From Biomphalaria glabrata (taxonomy: Eukaryota > Mollusca > Gastropoda > Planorbidae): a DNA stretch of 64,000 nt. The position numbers were made by a program, and so were the translations under genes. A model generated the notes under the pieces. The model was not told the DNA's origin, searched no databases, and worked only from the letters and a program-made list of their open reading frames with translations. Numbering within the stretch: position 1 is the stretch's first letter; every line of letters begins with the position of its first letter. Below are positions 40,683-50,902 of this stretch, piece by piece. The stretch is from the NCBI RefSeq assembly GCF_947242115.1, contig NC_074719.1, forward strand, positions 44,844,884 through 44,908,883, in the 5' to 3' direction.

Positions 40683-41237
40683 CATGTAACTCCGCTCCCG
40701 AGCCACATTGATGGTGCGCATCAGAGCGCCATTCAACACAAGTAGTGGCAGACATGTATAGACAGGAAGAAGGACTGTTGTAGATCCGGCTGAAGAAGTC
40801 ATTGGAGTCTGAACAGTCTGGCAAAGTGCTGTCCTATGTGATACTAGGGAACTATTTGGGAGACCTGGAGCGTCACTGGGAAGTGTGTCGGTGGTCTGTT
40901 CTGTGTTCTGGTATTAATTAGGACTTAAGACGTTACTCCTTGTGACTTTATAGTGGAAGTCCAAGTCCAACTATGTGTTGATAGCTTATATAATAAATAT
41001 ATAATTTATTATTGCCTCATATCTGTTCGTTGAGTTTCCTATCTATTCGTTGAGTTGCCTATCTGTTCGTTGAGTTGCCTATCTGTTCGTTGAGCTGCCT
41101 ATCTGTTCGTTGAGTTGCCTATCTGTTCGTTGAGTTGTCTATCTGTTCGTTGAGTTGCCTATCTGTTCGTTGAGTTGCCTATCTGTTCGTTGAGTTGCCT
41201 ATCTGTTCGTTGAGTGCTTACCTTACGAGTTACAACA
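40683..41237. mobile_element. Solo LTR, family S, copy 1 (555 bp)
   Basis: Related to copies at 41929 and 44013: same TGTAACTCCGCTC-type start, shared GGAGCGTCACTGGGAAG-like middle, and end GAGTTACAACA. TTAT flanks both sides. Longer than its relatives because of a 20-bp tandem repeat near its 3' end. Confidence 0.7.
41021..41217 (+). repeat. 20-bp minisatellite within solo LTR
   Basis: About nine units of TATCTGTTCGTTGAGTTGCC. The sister LTRs carry one or two CGTTGAG words here, so the array grew after insertion or in this lineage. Confidence 0.9.
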
Positions 41238-41241
41238 TTAT

Positions 41242-41905
41242 CTTATCTTATATAATACAGAAGTTACTTTAAAAAAAAGATGATTACGTCCTACGTTACT
41301 TAGTCATGCATATTAACCAATGACCTAAATTCTGCCAAGTCACTGGTTTTCCTGGCTAGCTCAGGCAACTTACTCTAATAACACTAGGGAAGAAGGAGTA
41401 TTTGTACAAATTTGTCCTAGCATATGGGATGTTGAGTATGACCTTATCTTTGTAACTTTCTATTTTATTAAATTTTGTTTTTGTATTTGAAGATTATGGT
41501 TCAGTGTTTTATGTATAATTGCTACTTTACTTTTGAGCCTTCTGTCCTGAAGGCTTTCTAAATTTAGTGATTTTACTAAAGGTGTTACTCTAGTCAAATG
41601 TGAATATTCGTTTGTTATTAATCTCAAAGCTGCCACTGGAAATACTGCATTCCTCACTAATCGTCGGACTCGAAGACTAGCCTTATTATTATTATTAATC
41701 TCACTGCTCTTTTTTTGTGTCTGTTCCAGCCAGTTTCTTAAAGTTTTCTTGAGTTGAAGGGTCCCAAACAGATGATGCATATTCTATTATTGGCCTAACC
41801 AAGGTTAAATAACATTTTAGTTTTATGTTCTTATTTGATTTATATAAACCCAAAGATCTGTCACTGGCAATGTCTGAAGCCTCTTTTATCATACCTAGAA
41901 CCCAG
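41242..41905 (-). mobile_element. LINE-A 3' end, longest copy
   Basis: The minus strand encodes KCYLTLVRPIIEYASSVWDP, then LRVRRLVRNAVFPVAALRLI and LQDRRLKSKVAIIHKTLNHN. This is the RT C-terminal region of a jockey/CR1-type LINE, followed by the shared tail to TTATCTTATATAATACAG. Confidence 0.85.
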
Positions 41906-41928
41906 GTCTACATTTTTGAAATTATTAT

Positions 41929-42315
41929 TGTTGTAACCCTGCCTTGCACCAGTGCTTGAGGTGCGCACTAGCGCACAAGTGAACGAAAACAGGAAGAGAC
42001 TAGAACGGAGAGAATAACAGTGCATCAGGGATTGTGAAGAGTCTGAATGTTTGGGAAACTAAGAAGAAGCCAGCTTTTGGTGCTGCCTGAAGGTTGTAGT
42101 AGGGACCTGGAGCGAAGCGGGGAAGGCTGTCGTTGGTCCACATTCGGGTTAAGTAGCAAAGGACTGGTATACTTAGTAGTGAGACTCTGAGGAAGCTGAA
42201 GGATGAATCATCATGTTATGTGTTTACCCTAGTGAATAAACACAACTATTATTGCCTGTTAAACTGTGTTGAGTTGCATGCCTATTCGTTGAGTGCCTAA
42301 CCTAGAGTTACAACA
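41929..42315. mobile_element. Solo LTR, family S, copy 2 (387 bp)
   Basis: Ends TGTTGTAAC and GTTACAACA, flanked by TTAT on both sides (41925-41928, 42316-42319). Contains GTGAATAAACA, likely the LTR poly(A) signal. Confidence 0.78.
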
Positions 42316-42769
42316 TTATATTTGAATAATGAGCTTTGAATAATACACTGATTACAAATCGTGCTAGTTCTAATTATATGTTATCAATGACATCTAGATA
42401 GAGCCTAGATTTAGATTCATTAGGCAAAGTGAGATCTATATAGTTGATAGGCGGTAGAGAACGTGTTTGCTGTTGGTGTTACTATAGAATTTTGTCGCGG
42501 TTGTGTTTGTTAATAACAGTCGTTGACTTGTCGCACCAATCTGCTGGTAGACAACTAAACCGTTGCAGGATTATTACATCTTAGTTAATCAAACTTCAAA
42601 TAACTTGAATGACTTCCTCGTGAACAATACTAAATATAGCCTTATTAATAATATTGACAAGATCATGTTAATATGAGCTAAAATAAATGTAATCGAGTTT
42701 AGTAATGTTTAGTTTAGTTTAAAAAATCTAACTCTCTACAATTACATAACTATATAGTCTGACGGTCTG
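42316..42769. other. Intergenic, nothing recognised
   Basis: AT-rich, no gene or repeat seen. Confidence 0.45.
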
Positions 42770-42890
42770 GAGCCGTCTCCACTAACTCAGACAAAAAGAC
42801 AATAACGCCACCTAGGATGCGTCCTTCAGAACCAATCGCTAACGTCTTACCACCATAACCGTAGAAACACACACACACACACTCCGTAAC
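42770..42890 (+). mobile_element. LINE tip with (AC)n tail
   Basis: GACAATAACGCCACCTAGGA, ACCAATCGCTAACGTCTTAC, ACACACACACAC. Same tip as 15350-15440. Confidence 0.6.
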
Positions 42891-43089
42891 TGCACAGTAA
42901 AGTACATGGAACAATGCTGATGTTGGTATGTTAAATATGGTGCTACAATGCTCATGATTTTACAGTAAATATGATGTAACTATTTAGATGATAATTTTAC
43001 AGTAAATTAGAAACTACAATTTAGGCACTTTTCTACTTGAAGATCTTTTGACATACCATTTGATGTGTTGACACTTAAGAAGATTTTAC

Positions 43090-43300
43090 ATTTTGGCTTA
43101 GACTTACTTAGACTTAGGTCCTCCCGCGCGTTGGGCGGCAAGATGTCTCCACAAAGATCTGTCACTGGCAATATCTGAAGTCTCCTCCCACCTGGTGTCC
43201 ACTGCTCTGAGGTCCTCCATGAAAGCGTGCAGCCAAGTTATACGAGGACGTCCCTGTCTGCGCTTTCCTCGTATTGGCCTCCATGAAATTTTCTCATCGA
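43090..43300 (-). mobile_element. LINE-E tip
   Basis: CTTAGACTTAGGTCCTCCCG, GGGCGGCAAGATGTCTCCAC, CTCCTCCCACCTGGTGTCCA; closely matches 16205-16390. Confidence 0.78.
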
Positions 43301-43833
43301 AGTAAAAATAACAGGTAAGTTACAACTGACCTAAATAATTACGCAATTAGAACTAGCCAAACAGACAAAGCTGAAGTCCTCTAGGCCTCCTATGCTGACC
43401 GAAACAAGAATTAGCTGTGTGCAAGATGACTGCTGACAGAACTTGTGCTAAACAAAAAACAATGGACCTCATTTACCAATCGGAAACAAAACAACAAGCT
43501 TTTAAAATTTGATTCTGACCCTAACCCTAACCATGATTCAACAGTCAACTGAACGGAAGTTCTAAATAAAAACTATTTCCTGCCTGCGTTGAATTATCGA
43601 ATATATGAACTGAATGCCAATATTACAAAGCTTTATTTCATTTTCATCGGTTTTGAAAAGTTTTGTTTCATTGCAGACGACATGAACTAAAGAAAGAATT
43701 GGAACAATAAGGTTGGAAAGTCTACTTCTTGAACTAGATTTAAAACATTATACACAGTGCTCTCATGACGCTTTAAAGTGAGTGAAATGAGTGGAAATAT
43801 AGATCTAGATATTTTTACAAACCTTATAATAAT

Positions 43834-44004
43834 AGACCTCATTCACCAAGCGTAAACAAACAACATTTAGCTATGTGATAATATTGATAAAACAATGGAA
43901 ATTGCGTATCACGTGACAGCCTTAATGGATTTCGTAATTTGTATAAAAGATATAGAGAACCACTTGGCAAAATGTTGTTTATTTACGATTGGTGAATAAG
44001 GTCC
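43834..44004. mobile_element. MITE with about 35-bp terminal inverted repeats (M3)
   Basis: Left GACCTCATTCACCAAGCGTA then AACAAACAACATTTA; right end is the near-perfect reverse complement, ending TGGTGAATAAGGTC. A lone left end of the same family is at about 43464-43500. Confidence 0.75.
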
Positions 44005-44012
44005 ATTAATAA

Positions 44013-44377
44013 TGTTGTAACTCCGCTCCAGAGCCACACTGCTGGTGTGCATCAGAGCGCCATTCAACACAAGTAGTATAGGACATGTTTATACTAGGAA
44101 GTAGGACTTTTGTAGATCCGGCTGGAGTGATCTGCAAGTTATTGAGGTCTGAGCTGTCTTGGCTCAAGAGAACGTCATTGGTGCTATCTATGTTGAGGAC
44201 CTGGGTCGGCACTGGGAAGTGTGTCTGTGGTCTGTACTGGATTTAGGTAGAAAAGCACTGTTGTCACTTAAGACACTCTGGGACTTGATGGCTAAAGTCC
44301 ATCCCTTTTTGTTCTGTAAATAAATCCCTCGGCTATTATTACCTCTTGCCTTTCGTTGAGGGCTTAAATTTACAACA
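44013..44377. mobile_element. Solo LTR, family S, copy 3 (365 bp)
   Basis: Ends TGTTGTAAC and TTTACAACA, flanked by ATAA on both sides (44009-44012, 44378-44381). Closest to copy 1 in its first 200 bp. It abuts a TIR MITE on the left. Confidence 0.78.
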
Positions 44378-44383
44378 ATAATA

Positions 44384-44632
44384 TATCAACTCACTCTATC
44401 TGTCTGTCACTCTGGTAAAAGATTGTATACGTTATTTCTCCCACAACCATTCTAGGATCAAACTGAAATTTTGCACAATTATTTATTTTACATGATAACA
44501 CAAGAATCAATAAAAAAAACAAACCACCAAGTTATTAATAATAAGTTACTCTGCTTCGTATCTCAAACAAGGGAAATAAGTAGAATTAACCGAAGTAGTG
44601 GTATAAGATGAATCAATCCTCTTTATATTAGG
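44384..44632 (+). repeat. Dispersed repeat R1, copy 3
   Basis: TATCAACTCACTCTATCTGT to GATGAATCAATCCTCTTTAT. Part of the block duplicated at 60466. Confidence 0.75.
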
Positions 44633-44639
44633 CTGCCGT

Positions 44640-44935
44640 CTAAGTCTTAGTGAGCATGAAATAGAAACAATAGATAACTATACAATCTTCCATGTTCATA
44701 GACTCTTCACTAGCAGAGTGGTTACCACTTTGGCTTGAGAAGCCTGAGAAGACCTTAGCCCACAAGTTCGAATTCAGGTCGTTCCCCATAAAAAAAAAAA
44801 TACATTTAAAAAGCGATCACACAGATATACCGTTCTATCTCCCCCTTCCCAAATGGTCAAAACAATTGATAGGATTATAGCGTATTGAAAACTTTAAAAG
44901 CATGAAATGACACCAACAAAAACATTGGTAAAAAA
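44640..44935 (+). mobile_element. SINE-3-like element
   Basis: tRNA-like head (AGAGTGGTTACCACTTTGGC; B box AAGTTCGAATTCAGG), tail TAGCGTATTGAAAAC and AAAAGCATGAAAT. Duplicated at 60705. Confidence 0.65.
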
Positions 44936-45004
44936 ATATCGATATTCGCACGGATTTATTATTGTTAGCCTAGATCTATTACAAATTTAATTACATGTTA
45001 AAAT

Positions 45005-45190
45005 GTTTGTAAAATGTTTTACATGTTTCGGATGTTCCTTCAGAGTTGAAGATAGTTTACTTCCTAATCCAAACCTCCCGCAGGACGACGGGGGATGGGA
45101 GCAGGCAGGGTTTGAACCCTCGACCGTCGATAAATCCGAACGACAGTCCAGCGCGCAAACCGCACGACCAGGCAGCCATCCTGACTTTTA
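45005..45190 (-). mobile_element. SINE-2, minus strand
   Basis: Reverse SINE with head from CTGGCTGCCTGGTCGTGCGG type sequence, B box GGGTTCAAACCC and body GTCGTCCTGCGGGAGG. End at TTTACATGTTTCGGATGTTC. Confidence 0.75.
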
Positions 45191-45283
45191 TAGGTAGTGA
45201 AGTGCTTACATCCACTATATAAGGAAACAAATAAAATAGTACATTGATAAATTAATTTCATTTGAGATTTATTTATAGTAGGA

Positions 45284-45510
45284 AGCGTGGTCGAGAGGCC
45301 AAGTGCGCTTGAACTTGGCTTGGCTTGGCTTGGCTACCTAGAAGGGGGCTCGAGGTTCGACACCCGACAGCAAAGGCAGCGGAAAACTAACTCCTAGATA
45401 CCCCCTTCCCCCCACTGGTCCACAAAAGAGATTGGACCAAATCGCTCTGAGCATGCTATAAGCATGAAAGTAGCGCTATATAAAAGCTATAATAGTATTC
45501 TACAGCTAAA
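45284..45510 (+). mobile_element. SINE-3, full copy
   Basis: Head GCGTGGTCGAGAGGCCAAGT, a short (TTGGC)n run, B box GGTTCGACACCC, body CCCCCTTCCCCCCACTGGTC, tail CATGAAAGTAGCGCTATATA. Confidence 0.75.
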
Positions 45511-45860
45511 AAAAAAAAAGATTTTTGGCCTTTGCCTTCAGTTGAGTTTATAGCCATCCCTAGCCATCCTGTCGTCGTCGCTTCTAGGTGCTCCGACATC
45601 CTCCATGTTCTGCTTGATACTCAAGTCTTTATCTTTCCCTGTGAGTTCCCGTCCAGATCTTGCTTCGCAAAGTTTGCTTTTTTTAATTTTTTTTTTTAAA
45701 TCTGAGTCTTTTGATTTCTAGCACTGCTGGTGTTCGCCGAGTAAAGAGAAATTTTGTTCGGTGACACCAATTATTTGTCCCAAGTCTTTGATGGTAAATA
45801 TGAATATCATGCATATTATGAGATCTGAAATAAATTTTGTACAAATTTCTTTAATACAGA
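45511..45860. other. Upstream of gene 5, nothing recognised
   Basis: No element or gene. A 5' UTR exon could lie here but cannot be defined. Confidence 0.4.
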
Positions 45861-45885
45861 CTTTTTTTTTGCTTTTTTTTTTCAG
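45861..45885 (+). promoter_or_regulatory. 3' splice acceptor, gene 5 5' UTR
   Basis: Long T-rich tract ending TTCAG, then CTCGAGTCACT and the ATG. Confidence 0.75.
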
Positions 45886-45896
45886 CTCGAGTCACT

Positions 45897-47861
45897 ATGA
45901 GCAACACATACATTAGTACTACAAACAAAATTTCCAAAAGAATTGTTCAGTCTATTGGAAAGTTTTGGCAAGATCACGAGAATGAAGACTTTCAGGTCAA
46001 CATTGAAGATGAATGCATCAAGTGCCACAGCTTTATTCTTGCCTCTTGTTCTGAGTTTTTCAGAAGTTTACTCAGATCCAATATGAAAGAGAAACTAGAA
46101 ATGAAAGTTGACTTACAGAATATTCCCATGAACATTTTTCAGCTGATTCTCAAAACTCTATACACCGGATGTGAGCTGTTAACTAAAGACAATGTCTTGG
46201 AAGTTTGGTCTGCAGTTCATCAGCTTCAAATTGATTGTTTAATTGAGCACTGTGAAGATTTTGCGATTGTAAACGTTTCCATAGAAACGCTGGAGACTTA
46301 CAAAAAGCAAGCTGAATTTCTTCAGTGTGACAGATTTGGTGAAGAAGTATTCCCGTTTATACTGGAGAACTTTATGTCTATAAGGAAAACAGAGACTTTT
46401 TATCATTTAGATGTCCAAGAAATGACTAAACTTATCGAAAGCGACAAACTAGTTGTAGGTTCTGAAGATGATGTTTTATATTCAATCTATGACTGGGTCA
46501 GTTATGGAGACTTGACAACTCCAAATGTCCAGAAAAGTGATGGACGTTCTATGGCGACCACCGATATGACCTCTGCAAAAGAATATGTCGCTAATGTCTC
46601 TGTTGTCAATGACAAGGATTCAAATAAACGAGAACAAAATGCATCTGCCCTAGCTCAAGAAAATTCATCGGCCCTAAGTCAAGAAAATTCATCGGCCCTA
46701 AGTCAAGAAAATTCATCGGCCCTAAGTCAAGAAAATTCATCGGCCCTAAGTCAAGAAAATTCATCGGCCCTAAGTCAAGAAAATTCATCGGCCCTAAGTC
46801 AAGAAAATTCATCGGTCCTAAGTCAAGAAAATTCAACGGCCCTAAGTCAAAGTCAAAAGTCAGATGACAGAAGTCAATATTTGCTTCAACTTGTAAACTC
46901 TACGAGATATTATCTGCTCTCTGAAGCTTGCATCAGGAAACTTTTATTGCATACGTTAACTCTAAGCAACGCGCGTGCTAAAAACATTTTATACGAAGCA
47001 TTACTGTCTAAAAGTTCTAACAATCCAAATAGGTATTGGCCGGCTGCCGCCACTCACCGTGATACCAGTTTCTCTGAACACGTTGGTATCATGTTCAGCT
47101 CTGTCGCTCAGGCATTTTCCTTTCAAAGACAAATGTGGTTTCAAATTTCGGAATTGAAAATTTTCAGTCGGAACTCCAAATATATAGACCACAACGGTCA
47201 GCTCTACGGCTGCATCAACTACAACAATAAAAAGGCAGTGTTTCATTTTTGCAATGGAATATGGCTTGGCGTGTTCTTGTCGCCCACTGAAGCGAATCTG
47301 TTGTTGTCACACGAGAAGTGTATTTACTTTTTCACCAGTGGGAACAAAATTGAAAGATTTAAGCCTGACATTCCAACGGCAAAACCTGACCAGTTTACTC
47401 ACTATATAGAAGACGCACAATACGCCATGAGTTTCCACCAGAAGATTCTCGTGTTCGGGTCATGCAACAGCAACAGCGAAGCGTGCACACAGGTTATAAG
47501 TTGGGATCCGGAGCCAGATGTCTGGACACATGTAGTGGACCTTTATTTCACCGCTGACAACATGACCAGCTTCCATGACGAACAACACACTTACTTACTT
47601 GACCAAAACGGACATTTGTATCGACTGGAGAATTCTGAAACGATTCAATTAACATTCATCCAAAAGATCTGGAGTTTTCGCGCCCTTCTGAAGGGCGCCG
47701 TGCTCTTTAAAAACACACTCTATGTCTGCGGCTACTTCCCGAAGTCTGGGAATTATACGCCAGAGATTAAGAATGTGTACTCATCATTGACGTACATCCA
47801 TATGCCTCTTGGAGGGTCTCATTTCATCCCTTTTACAATCTGTAAGACTTTCTTAAGCTAA
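45897..47861 (+). CDS. BTB-BACK-kelch-like protein with octapeptide-repeat linker, array gene 5
   Basis: The longest copy, 654 residues. BTB is about 29-124, with MKE inside LRSNMKEKLEMKVDL, followed by BACK part one. The linker splitting BACK is expanded by eight tandem octapeptides of consensus ENSSALSQ (residues 255-318, DNA 46659-46850). BACK resumes at SQYLLQLVNSTRYYLL. The propeller keeps YWPAAATHRDTS, EHVGIMFS, MTSFHDE and HLYRLENSE. The 24-bp repeats are near-identical, so they arose recently and may vary in number between individuals. The ATG is 11 nt after a long polypyrimidine-AG acceptor. It groups with genes 6 and 7, and shares an upstream duplicated block with gene 7. CUL3-adaptor role inferred. 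Confidence 0.92.
   Translation: MSNTYISTTNKISKRIVQSIGKFWQDHENEDFQVNIEDECIKCHSFILASCSEFFRSLLRSNMKEKLEMKVDLQNIPMNIFQLILKTLYTGCELLTKDNVLEVWSAVHQLQIDCLIEHCEDFAIVNVSIETLETYKKQAEFLQCDRFGEEVFPFILENFMSIRKTETFYHLDVQEMTKLIESDKLVVGSEDDVLYSIYDWVSYGDLTTPNVQKSDGRSMATTDMTSAKEYVANVSVVNDKDSNKREQNASALAQENSSALSQENSSALSQENSSALSQENSSALSQENSSALSQENSSALSQENSSVLSQENSTALSQSQKSDDRSQYLLQLVNSTRYYLLSEACIRKLLLHTLTLSNARAKNILYEALLSKSSNNPNRYWPAAATHRDTSFSEHVGIMFSSVAQAFSFQRQMWFQISELKIFSRNSKYIDHNGQLYGCINYNNKKAVFHFCNGIWLGVFLSPTEANLLLSHEKCIYFFTSGNKIERFKPDIPTAKPDQFTHYIEDAQYAMSFHQKILVFGSCNSNSEACTQVISWDPEPDVWTHVVDLYFTADNMTSFHDEQHTYLLDQNGHLYRLENSETIQLTFIQKIWSFRALLKGAVLFKNTLYVCGYFPKSGNYTPEIKNVYSSLTYIHMPLGGSHFIPFTICKTFLS
46659..46850 (+). 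repeat. Coding minisatellite, 24 bp x 8, in gene 5 linker
   Basis: Eight in-frame 24-bp units encode ENSSALSQ with only two variant units (one Val, one Thr). A degenerate unit (QNASALAQ) precedes them. It lies inside the linker that splits the BACK domain. Confidence 0.95.
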
Positions 47862-48182
47862 CTGCGCTTAGCTACTAAATTCAGGCAGGATAAATCAAAA
47901 GAGGTCTGCCATCGTTAGCACGCTGCAAAACTGAACAGAGCATGGTCTACATTTTTGGATTATGTCATTTTAGACTGCATTTCATTTCTCATCGATCAAA
48001 TTTCAATTCTTTCATTTAGCATGTGTTTTTAGACAAAGTACCAGAAGTGTAATAAACACCTAATGATGTTTCGAAACTTTTTAAAACTAGGTATAAATGT
48101 AATTTCTCGTTTTGAAATTTGTTTTTCTAAAATCATTTATGAACTGTATATTTATATTTGCATATTTTATTTAAATTTACAA

Positions 48183-48188
48183 AATAAA
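48183..48188 (+). terminator. Poly(A) signal, gene 5
   Basis: AATAAA 322 bp after the stop. An alternative AATAAA lies at 48051. Confidence 0.5.
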
Positions 48189-48284
48189 GGTTTGAAAAAA
48201 AAAAAGGTTGTTGATTTTTTGTATTTTAGAGTAAAAATGTTGTATAATTAACTAATTTATCTTAATTGATAAGACATACATACA

Positions 48285-48637
48285 TTTTTATGGAGTCCGT
48301 TCGATTATTATTGTAAAAAACGAGAGCCTCAGCTGTGTATCAAGGATTGGCCTCTCACACATGAAGTTGCAAAGGGAAAAGATCTTCCCTCTAGACGTAA
48401 AATGCCACAGAGACATCCAATGAAGGGCGTGGTCACTCCAAACGAGACAAAGACGTCGCAGGTCAGTGTTCAGGCCTTCTAATAACGATTGGTCGCGCTC
48501 CCGAGAAGCAGGACAACCCATTTCTAGGCCCGCTATGGTAGATGACCGAAGATAAGTGTTTTTGGGTCTAGTCAATAGCATTTCATGCCTTTTAACAGCA
48601 CCAAGCCACTTCATTGGATCAGAAATGTAGAAAATAA
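48285..48637. other. Unrecognised stretch
   Basis: A 108-codon minus-strand frame (48288-48614) shows no known domain. It borders LINE-G sequence, so it is probably mobile-element debris. Confidence 0.35.
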
Positions 48638-48900
48638 TAAGGCTTGTCGTCGAGTCCGAAGATTAATAAAGAATGCAGTATTTCCCGAGGCTACGCAGCC
48701 CACCTGTGACCTACATATTTTGCGACATCCATGGCATCCATGTCCGCCGGTGGTCGATTAAGATTTTCTTTTCACCGACTGCGTCTGTCCTCGGATTTTC
48801 TTTTGGTCTCAAATGTGTATCCCGCGGCCTTTGTGAGTGACCTCCAGCTGCCTCTTTCTGAGGCCGCATGCAGAAAATTACGTGACAATGTCGTAATTAA
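48638..48900 (-). mobile_element. LINE-G fragment, minus
   Basis: AATAAGGCTTGTCGTCGAGT, CATCCATGTCCGCCGGTGGT, GTATCCCGCGGCCTTTGTGA. The reverse of the LINE-G end at 58020-58261. Confidence 0.75.
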
Positions 48901-49009
48901 CAAATGCCTTTTAGTCAATTTCAATTGATAGTATGGAGGAGGTATCTCGAAGTTTTTCGTGCTGCCTATAGGCGCTCAGTATAGGTGTCAGTAAACACAA
49001 CTCTGTTTA

Positions 49010-49090
49010 ATGTCGGGTGTCGAACCTCGAGCCTCTTCATAGGGCCCAAGCCAAGTACAAGCGAACTTAGCCTCTCGACCACGCTTCACA
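49010..49090 (-). mobile_element. SINE-3 head fragment, minus
   Basis: GTCGAACCTCGAGCC, GCCCAAGCCAAGTACAAGCG, CCTCTCGACCACGC: the reverse of the 45284 head. Confidence 0.65.
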
Positions 49091-49354
49091 CTATACATTT
49101 TATGTAATTATTCATTTTTGCTAGGATTCTTTCCATTGAGCGTTTAGCAGATGTTGTTCTGTTAACAGTCCAGCTAATGCTTTCAGCATGAGACGGGGGA
49201 CAAAATGTTCATGAACATCTATTTATTTGTTCAACTCTTGACAGAAGACAACAGAACATTGGAGTCGAGTGCGGGGATTTCCGCTGAGGTACTCAAAATG
49301 AAACAGACGTTTACCTAATTGAATTTTAAGATGATTACATTTTGAAAGATTTAA

Positions 49355-49538
49355 ATGTGGCCAGCACAACGACCGACAGCCTTTACTTTTCCCTAACTAA
49401 TGTCAGGTACCCATTAGATATGGGTGGACTCAGAGGCACCCAAAGATTCCGAATTAAGAAATCCCAATCTTTACCAGGATTCGAACCCCGGTCCCCGGTT
49501 CGGAAGCCAAGCGCTTTACCGCTCAGCCACCGCGCCTC
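49355..49538 (-). mobile_element. SINE-1, 3' part missing
   Basis: TGTGGCCAGCACAACGACCG to CAGCCACCGCGCC; the GGTCTGAAAGGGGAAC end is absent. Confidence 0.82.
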
Positions 49539-49618
49539 CCTAAAGAATTAAATAAAATGTAAATTTGCTTGGAGAATCGTTGAATCCGTTTTCAAAATAC
49601 CAGTGTCTACCCATCCAT

Positions 49619-49795
49619 TAGAGCCGGCTTTATGCACAGGCCTCAAAAAATAAAGAAGAAAAAGCGAAACTTGTGGTCGGTGATGTTGTTGGAGTGACTA
49701 GATTTTAAATAAATTGATAATTTTAGTTTTTCGATGTTTTTTTTAAATTTCATTTCGCCTAGGGCCTCCAATTATCTAAGGCCGGCCCTGCACCC
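49619..49795. mobile_element. hAT-like MITE (GGGCCGGCC type)
   Basis: Ends GAGCCGGCTTTATGCAC and TCTAAGGCCGGCCCTGC. A related end lies at 50785-50875 with GGCCGGTCTTAGGCATATG and GCCTAGGGCCTCC. Confidence 0.5.
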
Positions 49796-50346
49796 AAGAA
49801 GAATTTGCAAGCTAATAGGAGGAATTAAAAAAAAAAGTAAAAGTAAAACGATGACAACAATATTTAAATTTAAACATCGCACCTAAACGAGCTAACTGAA
49901 CGGAAGTCTTAAAACAAAAAAAAAAAAAATAAAACCACAGAGCTATAAAATATATATAGGTTTGTGAATCAAACTTTAATAGGACTATCAGTCACTATCG
50001 TCTCTATTTGGCTTTCTTGAGCAAATATCTAAATTGACAAGATGAACTAGATACAAATGTAACCAAAGCTAGATTTAGATTTAATCAGCAAGGAGTGTTG
50101 GATGGCTATGGAGGATGGCTATAGCTCCTCTATGGAGGAGATTAAAATTCTATTTCCCAGACTGGGCAAGATTGTATAAATGTGACAATGCAAATTGAAA
50201 GTCTAAGAATTAGCAAAGATCTCTGTCTCTAGTCTAATTCTAGATGATAGATCTAGATCTACTAATAGCATCGTACATCTTTCTGGCTTGGGAAACTATT
50301 CGACTATTGGGATAGCACGGTAAGGCGATTAAGAGCAAAGTGTAGA
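49796..50346. other. Intergenic, AT-rich
   Basis: No gene. AGATCTAGATCT words near 50250. An R2-like AACTGAACGGAAG word near 49890. Confidence 0.45.
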
Positions 50347-50620
50347 ATAGTGTAGATTCTATACAGAGTTCTAAACTATACTTAGTCTGGTAAGAGTCTA
50401 AAATTCTTTATAGAGTTCTAAACTATACCTAGTCTGGTAAGAGTCTAAAATTCTATATAGAGTTCTAAACTATACCTAGTCTTGTAAGAGTCTAAAATTC
50501 TATATAGAGTTCTAAACTATACCTAGTCTGGTAATAGTCTAAAATTCTATAGTTCTAAACTATACCTAGTCTGGTAAGAGTCTAAAATTCTATATAGAGT
50601 TCTAAACTATACCTAGTGAT
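50347..50620. repeat. 47-bp minisatellite
   Basis: About six units with TAAGAGTCTAAAATTCTATA and GAGTTCTAAACTATACCTAG. One unit is shortened. Confidence 0.9.
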
Positions 50621-50689
50621 AAAGATCTAGATATATAGTCTATACTCTATAGTACATTTCCTTATAAATACCTGCGACATCCATCCAAA

Positions 50690-50875
50690 AGAGAAGATAA
50701 TTACGTCCTTCGCCTATATCCATGTTTCAATCTAGTCGTACAGATAAAGACCTACTGCAGTCATTGGTTCTCTCGACTGATTCTGGCAAGGCCGGTCTTA
50801 GGCATATGTTAATTTGGCAGCCGCCTAGGGCCTCCTATTGCTAGGGGCTTCGCACATGACTCAAAGAAATATTTT
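50690..50875. mobile_element. LINE-A scrap joined to a hAT-like end
   Basis: 50690-50785 has AAGAGAAGATAATTACGTCC and CTGATTCTGGCAAG (LINE-A, minus sense). 50785-50875 is a hAT-like end related to 49619. Confidence 0.5.
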
Positions 50876-50902
50876 TTTTAGAGAAAAAATTGCCAAACAT
50901 GG

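Noticed and set aside
41021-41217. CRISPR-like regular repeat (also 63550-64000)
   Set aside because: Tandem units without unique spacers, in a eukaryotic context.
43530-43545. Telomere-like CCCTAACCCTAACC
   Set aside because: Only two units in an interstitial position; chance or tiny relic.
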